Assembly (NCBI GenBank): GCA_963730285.1
Contig: CAVSQY010000003.1
Location: forward strand, 28,069 to 92,068
From: JARDZU01 sp963730285
Lineage (GTDB): Bacteria > Actinomycetota > Acidimicrobiia > Spongiisociales > ZC4RG35
Length of the DNA: 64,000 bases
Direction: 5' to 3'
Shown here: positions 19,109 through 27,030 of the stretch, piece after piece
Position numbering within the stretch: position 1 is the stretch's first letter
How the letters are laid out: each line of letters opens with the position of its first letter
Translations under genes and position numbers: made by a program
The notes under the pieces: model-generated
Databases searched by the model: none
The model's input: only the letters and a program-made list of their open reading frames with translations
Told to the model about the DNA's origin: nothing

Positions 19109-21706
19109 TCAGTGCCGCCGGTCCTGGCTGGTGTCGCCTGGCCGGGTGCTCCGATAGAGGATCTGCTTTGCAGCTTCGGTCCCAAGAACGTAGAGGGCGG
19201 TGACACCTGCGAGCGACACCATCAACAGGGGGGTTGGTGTCACGAACCCGAGAGCGCTTGCAAACGGAAGATAGGGAAGAAGAAAGGTGACTGCGGTCAC
19301 CAAAGCCGTGGACAGCATGAGCAGGCGTCCTGGCCGGCTCCTGTAGAACAGCCGGCGTGTGCGCACCACGAGTGCAATCACCAGCTCGGTCAGCAATGAC
19401 TCGACGAACCACCCAGTGCGAAACAACTCGGCCGACGCCGAGAACACCCACAGCAGCAGTCCGAACGTGAGAAAGTCGAACAGTGAGCTGACCGCCCCGA
19501 AGATCAACATGAAGTTGCGGATCTTCGCGATGTCCCAGCGCTCCGGGGCAGCGACCATCTCGGGATCGACGCTGTCGGTGGCAATCGTCGTGGCCGGGAA
19601 GTCGGAAAGGAAGTTGTTCAGCAAGACCTGGGTGGCCGTCAAGGGAAGGAACGGCAGGAAGAACGAGGATGCCGCCATCGAGATCATGTTCCCGAAGTTG
19701 GCGCTTTCGGTGGTCGTTATGTACTTGATGGTGTTGGCAAAGGTCCTTCTGCCCTCCACGATCCCCTCTCGCACCGCAGCCAGATCATGCTCGAGCAACA
19801 CGAAACTCGCCGCTTCTCTGGCCACGTCGACCGCGGTATCGACGGAGATCCCGACGTCCGACGTGTGCAAGGCCGGCGCGTCGTTGACACCGTCGCCCAT
19901 GAAGCCGACGACATCGCCCCCATGCCTCAGGGCAGCAACGATGCGTTCCTTGTGGGTCGGGTCGACCTCGACAAACAGGTCGGTGTCCGCGGCTGCGCGC
20001 CAGAGCGCCTCGTCCGACATGAGATTCATCTGAGCCCCGGTGAGAATGCGCTCGGCAGACAACCCCACCTCCCCGGCGAGATGCGCCGTCACCTCGGCGG
20101 CGTCTCCGGATATGACCTTCACGTCTACTCCCAGCCGGTTCAAGTCGGCGATCGCCATTCGCGCATCGGCCTTAGGTGGATCGGCGAAGAGCAGATAGCC
20201 GGCGAATGTCATGCCTTCCTCGTCGGCGATGTCGAAATGGTCGCGGTCGTCACTCACAGACTTAGTTGCGACGCCGACGACACGCCAGCCCTGACGTGAC
20301 CAATCCTCGAAACGCGTGGTCAGGCCCTCCCGCAGGGACGGCGACAGGGAGGTCGGATGCTCTCCAGCGATGGACTCGCACGACTGGAGGACCGACTCGA
20401 GAGCCCCCTTGCAGATCAGCCAGACCGAGCCCTCTGTATCCCGTGCAATCACGCTCAGCCTCTTGCGAAAGAAGTCAAACGGGATCTCGGCGACCTTCGA
20501 CCAATCTCCGACAGACCTGCCGGCGAGCAGTGCCTCGTCCAGTGGACCGACGAGGCCAGCCTGGAGTGCTGCATTGACCAGTGCCAATTCGACCGGTCTT
20601 GCATCGACAGACCCATCGGGGCCTCTGCCACTGTCAAGGGTCATAGCACCCTCTGTGAGCGTCCCGGTCTTGTCGGTGCAGAGAATCTGCATGGAGCCGA
20701 GATTCTGTATGGCGCCCAGATGCCGGACGATGACTCCCTTCTCGGCCATCCGCCGAGCGCCATGCGAGAGGTTGATCGCCATGATCGCCGGAAGGAGCTC
20801 TGGTGCGATGCCGACCGCGAGAGCGATGGCGAATAGCAATGACTCGATCGCTGGCTTGTTCAAGAAAACATTGGCAGCGAACACGAGCACGACCAGGACC
20901 ACCATGACCTGTGTGAGAAGGTGGCCGAATCTTCGGATCCCCAACTCGAACGACGTCTCGGGAGGACGGAGCGCCAGGTGCTGGGCGACCAACCCATATT
21001 GAGTCGCGGGGCCGGTGGCGATCACGAGCATCTCGGCTGTTCCGGTCCGGACGGTCGTTCCCATCCACAGACAGTTGACTCGCTTCGAGACGACAGAGTC
21101 GACGTCCACGACACCCGGTTGCTTGGCGACCGGATACGTCTCTCCAGTGAGAATCGCTTCGGACACGTAACAGTCGGTAGAGCCGAGAACTCGGCCGTCT
21201 GCCGGCACCAGACCACCGGTCGACACGATCACCACATCACCGGGGACGATGTCCGAGGCGGGGATCGACTTGACCCCTCCATCACGGCGCACGCGTGCGC
21301 GCAACTCAACACGAGCCTGGAGCTCTGCAACGGCGTTGGAGGCGCGAAACTCCTGAAAGAACCCGAGCAAAGCACTGCCCACGACGATGGCAAGGATGAT
21401 GGAGGCGTCCAGCCATTCAGCCACCATCCCTGACACCACCGATGCAAAGACCAGGATCAAGACCAGCGGGCTACGAAACTGCCTGAGGAGGACACTCCAC
21501 ACTGTGACCTCGCGCCTCGGATTGATCACATTCTTCCCCACGGCAGCCGACCTGGCATCGGCGTCTCGAGAGCTCAACCCTTCGTAACCCGACCGCAGCG
21601 AGGCTTGAAGGTCCTTCAGGTTGGTTGCCCACCACGCACTCGAGTTGAGCTGCCCGATCTTCCCGGCGTCGAGCGACCCTGGCTCGTCATCAGCGCGATC
21701 GGTCAT
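19109..21706 (-). CDS. Magnesium-translocating-type P-type ATPase (P3B, MgtA/MgtB-like)
   Basis: 865 aa with the P-type order: cation-ATPase N-domain (LQASLRSGYEGLSSRDADARSAAVGKN), actuator loop LTGET, phosphorylation site CTDKTGTLTEG at about 342, hinge GDGVNDAPAL, and six C-terminal helices. The segment TESANFGNMISMAASSFFLPFLPL is typical of the MgtA/MgtB branch. It would import Mg2+ at the membrane using ATP. No MgtL/MgtC-like leader was seen upstream. It may share an upstream region with the divergent membrane protein that starts at 21778. It faces the broken DUF421 gene. Confidence 0.88.
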   Translation of the reverse strand: MTDRADDEPGSLDAGKIGQLNSSAWWATNLKDLQASLRSGYEGLSSRDADARSAAVGKNVINPRREVTVWSVLLRQFRSPLVLILVFASVVSGMVAEWLDASIILAIVVGSALLGFFQEFRASNAVAELQARVELRARVRRDGGVKSIPASDIVPGDVVIVSTGGLVPADGRVLGSTDCYVSEAILTGETYPVAKQPGVVDVDSVVSKRVNCLWMGTTVRTGTAEMLVIATGPATQYGLVAQHLALRPPETSFELGIRRFGHLLTQVMVVLVVLVFAANVFLNKPAIESLLFAIALAVGIAPELLPAIMAINLSHGARRMAEKGVIVRHLGAIQNLGSMQILCTDKTGTLTEGAMTLDSGRGPDGSVDARPVELALVNAALQAGLVGPLDEALLAGRSVGDWSKVAEIPFDFFRKRLSVIARDTEGSVWLICKGALESVLQSCESIAGEHPTSLSPSLREGLTTRFEDWSRQGWRVVGVATKSVSDDRDHFDIADEEGMTFAGYLLFADPPKADARMAIADLNRLGVDVKVISGDAAEVTAHLAGEVGLSAERILTGAQMNLMSDEALWRAAADTDLFVEVDPTHKERIVAALRHGGDVVGFMGDGVNDAPALHTSDVGISVDTAVDVAREAASFVLLEHDLAAVREGIVEGRRTFANTIKYITTTESANFGNMISMAASSFFLPFLPLTATQVLLNNFLSDFPATTIATDSVDPEMVAAPERWDIAKIRNFMLIFGAVSSLFDFLTFGLLLWVFSASAELFRTGWFVESLLTELVIALVVRTRRLFYRSRPGRLLMLSTALVTAVTFLLPYLPFASALGFVTPTPLLMVSLAGVTALYVLGTEAAKQILYRSTRPGDTSQDRRH

Positions 21707-21777
21707 GGCCGACTGCGCTCGGTTGACTCGACCAGCGACCCGGCAATCGGCCGATACCCTCTGCGCATGACCGGATC

Positions 21778-22752
21778 ATGCCATCCCCCGGAGTCAACGC
21801 CGGGAGTGTGGCATTGACACTGAGGTCGACTTCGAGCAGGGTGCTGCGGCCACTGACGATCGTGATCGTGATCGGATTCGCGATTCACATCCTGCTACCC
21901 CAGATCGGTGAGTTGGGCCAGGCCTTCCAGACGCTGCGGGCGGGCCGTTGGCGATACCTGGGTCTGGCATTTGTCGGTGCCGGGCTGACCTTTGTCAGTG
22001 GCGCCTGGATGGTGTGGATATCAACGGATCTGCGTCCGCCATTCGGCCGAACCATCCTGGGCCAGATCGCCGCCTCGTTCATGGCCACAGTCACCCCCGC
22101 CGGTCTCGGGTGGATAGGAGTGACTCAAGGGTATCTGCAACACGCCGGAGCCGAGGAGGGAACAGCGAGCGCAGCCACCACGCTGAACATGCTCGTCACA
22201 TTCCTCTCCCACATCGGTCTCCTTATCCTGCTGTTGCCCTTTCTCCCGACGATGAAGCTGCCGACGGTGACACTTCCCAGCACCCAGGTGGTCGTCGAGA
22301 TCGTCTTCGTCTCGTTGGTGGCAATCGGGATAGTTCTCTGGATTCCAGCATCGCGCCGTGGCATCCTCACCAGGCTGATGGGCATGGTGAGGACCGTCCC
22401 CGTCATCATTTCCGACCCGAGGCGATCCGTAGGGATGGTGAGCGGCGCCCTAACCGCCAATGTTGCCTTCGCGATCGCCCTGGCGGGGTCGGTGGCCGCT
22501 TATGGCCCGTTGCCCTCCCTCCTCGGGATCATGGTCGCATACATGATCGCGGCGACTGCTGCGGCGGTCTCTCCCACCCCGGGTGGGCTCGGAGTAATGG
22601 AGACCGCGCTCGTCAGCGCCCTGGTGCGTCTCGGAGTGGTGTCGGGACCTGCCGTTGCCGCTGTGCTTACCTTCCGGGTGATGACATTCTGGCTGCCGCT
22701 GGTGGTGGGCGCCTGGGTCTGGCGCGTTGGCCGTAAGAGAGGTTGGCTATGA
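21778..22752 (+). CDS. Lysylphosphatidylglycerol synthase TM-region (UPF0104) family protein
   Basis: 324 aa with about eight hydrophobic helices and almost no soluble part. The motif SPTPGGLGVMETALVSAL near residue 265 is the hallmark of the LPG_synthase_TM/AglD family, which corresponds to the flippase part of MprF. No aminoacyl-transferase domain is attached, so this would act as a lipid flippase or glycolipid-related membrane protein; its cargo is unknown. The start is uncertain: ATG at 21778 lacks a clear ribosome-binding site, and a GTG lies about 30 nt downstream. Confidence 0.82.
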   Translation: MPSPGVNAGSVALTLRSTSSRVLRPLTIVIVIGFAIHILLPQIGELGQAFQTLRAGRWRYLGLAFVGAGLTFVSGAWMVWISTDLRPPFGRTILGQIAASFMATVTPAGLGWIGVTQGYLQHAGAEEGTASAATTLNMLVTFLSHIGLLILLLPFLPTMKLPTVTLPSTQVVVEIVFVSLVAIGIVLWIPASRRGILTRLMGMVRTVPVIISDPRRSVGMVSGALTANVAFAIALAGSVAAYGPLPSLLGIMVAYMIAATAAAVSPTPGGLGVMETALVSALVRLGVVSGPAVAAVLTFRVMTFWLPLVVGAWVWRVGRKRGWL

Positions 22753-22778
22753 GCAGCGTTTCGAGAATCGGGCAGAGA

Positions 22779-23369
22779 TCAGTCCGCGGCGAAGACTGTG
22801 GTGTTGTAGGCGTCGTAGACCAGGTCGGCGCCCAGCTGACGGTGTTGGGTGAGACGACCGAGGAGCCCGGTCAACTGCCGACGAACCCGACGGACGTCCA
22901 TCGCACCCTCGTCGGCCAGCATCTCATTGGCACGCTCCCACACCTTCCTCAGCTCGACGTGATCTCTCTTGATGTCGTCTATCGCCGCCGAGAGCCGGGG
23001 CTCTTCATCCAGTATCTCCACGAGCAGCCCATCGGGGGCTTCGACCTCACGTATGTGATCGGCGAGCACCCGGCCGAGATCTGTCATCGCGAGGATGATC
23101 GTCGCCATCCAGTCATCCATGTGGGCTGGGCGGGCGAGAGCAGCCTCCAACTCCGACATCGCCCTCCTCAATTCCGATCTGCGGGCGGCGATTCGGTCGA
23201 CTCTCGTCGGCCAGAAGGGAGCCATTTCTCGCTGAGGGATCCAGCCTGACGCCTCGGCTTGGTCCCGGGCCTTTTCCAAACCCAAAGCAGATCCAGGAGC
23301 TCGGAACAGATCGACACCCTGGGCCGATTCCTCCAACTCGAGAATCCGTTCACCGTTGTTGTGTGCCAT
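22779..23369 (-). CDS. Hemerythrin-like HHE protein
   Basis: 196 aa. The C-terminal 130 residues have the spaced His/Glu pattern of a hemerythrin four-helix bundle: LADHIREVE, then RDHVELRKVWERAN and QHRQLGADLVYDAYN. Such domains bind a di-iron centre that reacts with O2, NO or peroxide. The first 60 residues (LFRAPGSALGLEKARDQAEASGWIP) are not recognised. The gene is divergent from DUF1918, and the 180-nt gap between them holds two boxes of the GGGtC-type; the nearest ends 36 nt before this ATG. The context suggests a part in oxygen or redox sensing. Confidence 0.7.
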   Translation of the reverse strand: MAHNNGERILELEESAQGVDLFRAPGSALGLEKARDQAEASGWIPQREMAPFWPTRVDRIAARRSELRRAMSELEAALARPAHMDDWMATIILAMTDLGRVLADHIREVEAPDGLLVEILDEEPRLSAAIDDIKRDHVELRKVWERANEMLADEGAMDVRRVRRQLTGLLGRLTQHRQLGADLVYDAYNTTVFAAD

Positions 23370-23405
23370 AACTGTGATATTTCCTATCCGGAGTCAAGGC
23401 CACCA

Positions 23406-23419
23406 GGGTCCTAAGACCC
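23406..23419. promoter_or_regulatory. Palindromic DosR-like box 1 (divergent hemerythrin/DUF1918 region)
   Basis: GGGTCCTAAGACCC is a perfect palindrome with the 5-4-5 architecture of the DosR box (GGGAC-TWWA-GTCCC), but with GGGTC half-sites. It lies 36 nt before the hemerythrin gene start. Confidence 0.5.
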
Positions 23420-23478
23420 GAATCTCAAAAACTCCGCGATCCGGAAGCCCATCGCGTCTGGGGCCGAATGGCGATTTT

Positions 23479-23492
23479 GGGTCTTTGGTCTC
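23479..23492 (+). promoter_or_regulatory. DosR-like box 2 upstream of DUF1918
   Basis: GGGTCTTTGGTCTC resembles the other boxes (GGGnCyTTTGsCTC) with a one-base shift in the TTTG core. It ends 56 nt before the chosen DUF1918 start. This is one of the weaker matches. Confidence 0.4.
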
Positions 23493-23548
23493 TAGGCACT
23501 CAGTCGATTGGTGACGCAATCTGGTCTCATCGCAACAAGGAGATGAAG

Positions 23549-23764
23549 ATGCATGCCAAGGCGGGTGATCGCTTGGTAATCAAAGGTCATCATGTCGGGC
23601 AGCCCCCGCGTGAGGCGGAGATCCTGGACGTCAAAGGCCCAAAAGGTGAACCTCCGTATCTGGTCCGTTGGTCCGACGATGGACATGAGGCATTGGTCTA
23701 TCCGGGGTCGGATGCACAGATCGAACACGTCCGACATGGATCTCGGACGGGCGGACGGGCCTAG
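23549..23764 (+). CDS. DUF1918 protein
   Basis: 71 aa. The segments GDRLVIKGHHVGQ, REAEILDVKGPKGEPPYLVRW and DDGHEALVYPGSDA are diagnostic of DUF1918, a small beta-barrel-like actinobacterial family of unknown function that is often found with Usp and stress genes. The start is decided by AAGGAG at 23536: it lies immediately before an ATG at 23543 (too close) and 7 nt before the ATG at 23549, which also gives the usual MHAK N-terminus. It converges with the usp gene, with only 18 nt between the two stops. Confidence 0.92.
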   Translation: MHAKAGDRLVIKGHHVGQPPREAEILDVKGPKGEPPYLVRWSDDGHEALVYPGSDAQIEHVRHGSRTGGRA

Positions 23765-23782
23765 TGGGCTGCTTCCGCCCAA

Positions 23783-24229
23783 TCACTCGGTGGTGATCAG
23801 CGTCTTGTCGCTGAGATGGGCCACCTTGTGCGAGACGCTCCCCAAGAAGAGGCCCTTCATGTCGCCAAGACCCCTCCGACCCATCACGATGCAGTCGGAG
23901 TCATGCTCATTGGCGTAGTGGACTATCTCGTAGGCAGGCATACCGACCACGATTTCCTCGTGCCGAACCTTGCCACCGGCTTCGCGAACCAGTCGTGCCG
24001 ATTGCTCTTCGACGTCTCTGCCCACCGACTCCAAGACCTCTCGCTCGGTGAGATAGAGGTTCTCCAACCGCCCGTATTCATGGATTGCGCCGACCGGGAG
24101 GACAACTCGCTCCTGGACAACGTGAATCACGTCCACAAGTGCGCCGAAGACGCGGCTCAACTCACCAGCCAGCTTCGCTGCCCGATGTGAGTGCTCGGAT
24201 CCGTCGACAGCAACCAGAATTCTCTCCAT
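23783..24229 (-). CDS. Universal stress protein (UspA family)
   Basis: 148 aa, single Usp domain: MERILVAVDGSEHSHRAAKLA at the N-terminus and GRRGLGDMKGLFLGSVSHKV as the ATP-binding loop near the C-terminus. The start at 24229 is supported by AAAGGAG 7 nt upstream; an earlier in-frame start at 24298 lacks such a site. A GGGCCCTTTGCCTC box lies exactly 47 nt before the start codon, the same distance as at two other promoters in this island. In mycobacteria several Usp genes belong to the DosR regulon, which makes hypoxic control plausible here. Confidence 0.93.
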   Translation of the reverse strand: MERILVAVDGSEHSHRAAKLAGELSRVFGALVDVIHVVQERVVLPVGAIHEYGRLENLYLTEREVLESVGRDVEEQSARLVREAGGKVRHEEIVVGMPAYEIVHYANEHDSDCIVMGRRGLGDMKGLFLGSVSHKVAHLSDKTLITTE

Positions 24230-24276
24230 GCTCAGCTCCTTTACCTCATGTTCGCCGGGATCTCGGACCTGGGGTA

Positions 24277-24290
24277 GAGGCAAAGGGCCC
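24277..24290 (-). promoter_or_regulatory. DosR-like box 3 upstream of usp
   Basis: On the minus strand GGGCCCTTTGCCTC followed by TACCCC. It shares TTTGCCTCTACCC with the box at 30093, and 47 nt separate it from the usp start. Confidence 0.6.
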
Positions 24291-24309
24291 AATGTCATGG
24301 AGACGCCAG

Positions 24310-24340
24310 TGAGTCGCGCTCAGTTCGAGCGCGACTCACC
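24310..24340. terminator. 13-bp perfect hairpin between hsp20 and usp
   Basis: Arms GTGAGTCGCGCTC and GAGCGCGACTCAC are perfectly complementary around a 5-nt loop, 16 nt after the hsp20 stop. No T-run follows on the minus strand, so it may be a factor-assisted terminator or an RNA-stabilising hairpin rather than a classical intrinsic terminator. Confidence 0.55.
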
Positions 24341-24356
24341 ACTGACGCAATGTTGA

Positions 24357-24794
24357 TCAGTTGGCTCCGACCTCGACCGGGATGCTCCTTGGCTCGAGGG
24401 ACGCCTTCTCCACGGGAAGAGTCACCCTGACAGTCAGGACACCCTTGTCGTATCCGGCCATGATCTTGTCGTCGCTCACACCATCCGGTAACGGGATACG
24501 ACGTATGAACTTCCCATAGCGACGCTCCCGTATGTACCGATCATCCTCGGAGATTTCCTTCTCCTCGGTCTTCTCACCTTTGATTGTGAGCACGTCGTCC
24601 TCAATGGTGATCTCGACGTCCTTGACCGGATCGATGCCGGGCAGTTCGGTGGCAACGACCAACTCGCCGTCCTTCTCTATGACATCGAGGAAGGGGCGGA
24701 AACCGAACTCACGCGTTTCCGTCGGGAAGCGGCGGAATCTCTGTTCCCATTCCTTTTCGAGGTCAAAGAACGGTGTCAACAGCTTGAACTCCAC
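24357..24794 (-). CDS. Small heat-shock protein (Hsp20/alpha-crystallin)
   Basis: 145 aa. The alpha-crystallin domain spans about residues 40-135 (FLDVIEKDGELVVATELPG ... DKGVLTVRVTLP); the family's GVLTV-type signature is intact, and the short C-terminal tail has RSIPVEV, an IxI-like anchor used in oligomer assembly. The start is GTG at 24794 because AAAGGAGG lies 8 nt before it; a GTG at 24803 abuts that site and is too close. HspX of M. tuberculosis, a relative, is the best-known DosR target. I see no convincing copy of the box at the expected 47-nt distance here. Confidence 0.94.
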   Translation of the reverse strand: MEFKLLTPFFDLEKEWEQRFRRFPTETREFGFRPFLDVIEKDGELVVATELPGIDPVKDVEITIEDDVLTIKGEKTEEKEISEDDRYIRERRYGKFIRRIPLPDGVSDDKIMAGYDKGVLTVRVTLPVEKASLEPRSIPVEVGAN

Positions 24795-24948
24795 AATCGA
24801 CACCTCCTTTCTCGGGCCTAAATCTCACAACTCGACTGACGGCCCGGAGCCAGCCGGACTTCAGCATCGATCATCCGACAAACCCGTTCGGAGTGGTAGG
24901 GCCGAAGGGCACTTCCGCAGAAGCAGTCTCACCCGCGCAGCACACGAG

Positions 24949-27018
24949 ATGCCGAAACGAGTTGGCAACTCTCCTACTCTCCGCCCGATGTCGTCCTGGT
25001 CGGAATCATTTCGCACGGTGAGAATCGGGCGAACACCACGGTTGATGGTGCTGGCCGGCGTCGTGGGAGTCGGCGCCGGATTGGGCGCCGTTGTCCTGAT
25101 CAGGGCCATCGAGCTCGTCGCCACCGGCGCCAGATGGGTGGGAGACCAACTTTCGATCGGCGATGTGGTGCTCCTGATCGTCCTCCCGGTTGGCATCCTC
25201 ATCGCTTGGCGGCTGACGATGTGGTTCGCACCGGAGGTGGCCGGCCACGGCGTTCCGCAGATCATTGCCGCCCTCACCATTGCAAGTGGATTCATCCGCA
25301 CGAGGGTCATCGCACTGAAGACTGTTGCCACCGCCCTCACCATTGGCGCCGGCGGTTCAGCAGGTCGCGAGGGCTCGATCGCTCAGATCGGCTCAGCAAT
25401 CGGATCCTGGGTGGCGCGCGTGGCGCGAGTCGGCGAAAACGATGTCATCGTCCTGATCGCGGCCGGCGCCGGGGCCGGGATCAGTGCGACCTTCAACGCG
25501 CCCATCGCCGGCATGTTCTTCGCCATGGAGGTGATCCTCAGAGAGTTCTCCCTCCGTCACGTTCACACCATCGTGATCGCATCGGTCGCAGGCGCTGTCG
25601 TGGCCCACAGCGTCATCGGCGAGGCATTGACTTTCCAGGTTCCCGCCTACAGCCTCGATGATCCCAGGTTGCTTCTCCTCTATGGCGCTCTCGGCCTGGT
25701 GGTGGTTGCGGCCGCCTGGTTGTTTCTCGCTGCCCTCGATTGGTTTGAAGTGCGACCGGGTGTATTGCCCGGGTGGACCCGTCCCGTGATCCTCGCTCTG
25801 TTGGTTGCCTCCCTCGGCCTGTTTCACAGTGAGATCCTTGGCACCGGTCAAACCTTCGTCGGGGAGGTCCTCAGCAATCAAGTCGAATTCGCATGGTGGA
25901 CATTGGTGCTGCTCGCTGTCCTCAAGGCCGTCGCCACTGCCGCCACTTTGGGAGGCAAGGGATCGGGTGGGATCTTCATGCCCAGCCTGTTCATCGGTGC
26001 GGCCACTGGGTCGGGCTTTGCCCGCTTGGTGGCCCCCGTTTGGGGTCTCTCCACTATCCAACCGGGCGCCTTTGGCGTCGTCGGGATGGCCGCCACCTTC
26101 GCCGCCATAGCCCGGGCCCCACTCACGTCGATCTTGATCGTGTTCGAGATCACAGGTGACTACGGGCTGGTCCTTCCCCTGATGATCGCCACTGCCATCA
26201 GCACCATCCTGGCCGGTCGGGTACGACCGGAGAGCGCCTATACCGCTCCGCTGGCTCGCATGGGAATCCACCCCACGCAGGGAGGTGTCACCGACCTGCT
26301 GGACACTGTGCGAGTCGGAGAGGTCCTCCGGGATCAGCCCACCTCGGTGTCGCCGGACGTGTCGCTGGGAGAGGTCCAGGGGATAATGCAGCGTCAAAGA
26401 CTGCATGGCCTGCCTGTCGTCTCCGAGGACGGCCTGGTGGGCATCGTCACCGAGTCCGACATCGTCAGGGCTGGAGGCCCATCGGACCAGGTGACGGCCG
26501 GGGATGCCATGACTCCAAACCCGGTCACCGTCAGCCCTCGAACGCAGGTCTCCGATGCATTGGAGAAGATGGCCGCACTCGGTGTGGGACGGCTTCCAGT
26601 GGTCGATGACGCCGAGCGATCGCGATTGTTGGGCATGTTCCTTCGAGAAGACGTCGTGACCGCCTATCACCGTGCTCTCGGCGCCAGCGCGCGAGCCCAG
26701 AATCTCCCCGACCGCCTCAAGGTGCGGACTCAGCACGGTGCTCGATTCTTCGAATTGCAGATACCACCCGGCTCGGTGGCCGACGGCAGGCCGGTGAGTG
26801 AGATCCCCTGGCCGGAAGGCTGCGTCGTGGTGTCCATCCATCGCGGCGCCTCGATGCTGGTTCCAACCGGGAAGACCGAGCTGAAGGCCGGGGACGCCAT
26901 AACCGCTTTCGGCGGAGAGGACGCACGGGAACGCCTGATAGAGAGGCTGGCCCGGGTGCCGGACCCGCCCGACCCGCTTCCTGAAAACGAAGGCCCGACT
27001 AGGGCTGAAAGCCCCTAG
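24949..27018 (+). CDS. ClC-family chloride channel/antiporter with CBS pair and TrkA-C domain
   Basis: About 689 aa. The membrane part shows the ion-pathway motifs GHGVPQ, GAGGSAGREGSIAQIG (with the gating glutamate in GREGS) and GKGSGGIFMPSLFIGA. Two CBS domains follow (about residues 455-580) and then a TrkA-C-like domain (residues 590-670: LPDRLKVRTQHGARFFELQIPPGS...AGDAITAFGG). The regulatory tail suggests control by nucleotides. The start is either 24949 or 24988; neither has a good ribosome-binding site. The stop lies 12 nt before the next ATPase gene, so the two are probably one transcript. Confidence 0.9.
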   Translation: MPKRVGNSPTLRPMSSWSESFRTVRIGRTPRLMVLAGVVGVGAGLGAVVLIRAIELVATGARWVGDQLSIGDVVLLIVLPVGILIAWRLTMWFAPEVAGHGVPQIIAALTIASGFIRTRVIALKTVATALTIGAGGSAGREGSIAQIGSAIGSWVARVARVGENDVIVLIAAGAGAGISATFNAPIAGMFFAMEVILREFSLRHVHTIVIASVAGAVVAHSVIGEALTFQVPAYSLDDPRLLLLYGALGLVVVAAAWLFLAALDWFEVRPGVLPGWTRPVILALLVASLGLFHSEILGTGQTFVGEVLSNQVEFAWWTLVLLAVLKAVATAATLGGKGSGGIFMPSLFIGAATGSGFARLVAPVWGLSTIQPGAFGVVGMAATFAAIARAPLTSILIVFEITGDYGLVLPLMIATAISTILAGRVRPESAYTAPLARMGIHPTQGGVTDLLDTVRVGEVLRDQPTSVSPDVSLGEVQGIMQRQRLHGLPVVSEDGLVGIVTESDIVRAGGPSDQVTAGDAMTPNPVTVSPRTQVSDALEKMAALGVGRLPVVDDAERSRLLGMFLREDVVTAYHRALGASARAQNLPDRLKVRTQHGARFFELQIPPGSVADGRPVSEIPWPEGCVVVSIHRGASMLVPTGKTELKAGDAITAFGGEDARERLIERLARVPDPPDPLPENEGPTRAESP

Positions 27019-27030
27019 AACCGATCAGAC

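Noticed and set aside
23468..23548. N-terminal extension of the DUF1918 gene
   Set aside because: The well-placed AAGGAG and the family's MHAK start favour 23549; the extension covers a promoter box.
24814..24827. GGGCCTAAATCTCA as a box for hsp20
   Set aside because: Only one half-site fits and the distance to the start (19 nt) is incompatible with the 47-nt layout of the stronger sites.
25393..26841. Long minus-strand open frame (about 480 codons) within the ClC gene
   Set aside because: It is antisense to a fully recognisable ClC-CBS protein; its translation is His/Gly/Asp-rich and without domain pattern, as expected from GC-rich third-position shadows.
27002..27015. GGGCTGAAAGCCCC as a further DosR-like box before the P1B-5 ATPase
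   Set aside because: It is palindromic and similar in form, but lies inside the last codons of the ClC gene only 15 nt before the ATPase start, unlike the other sites.
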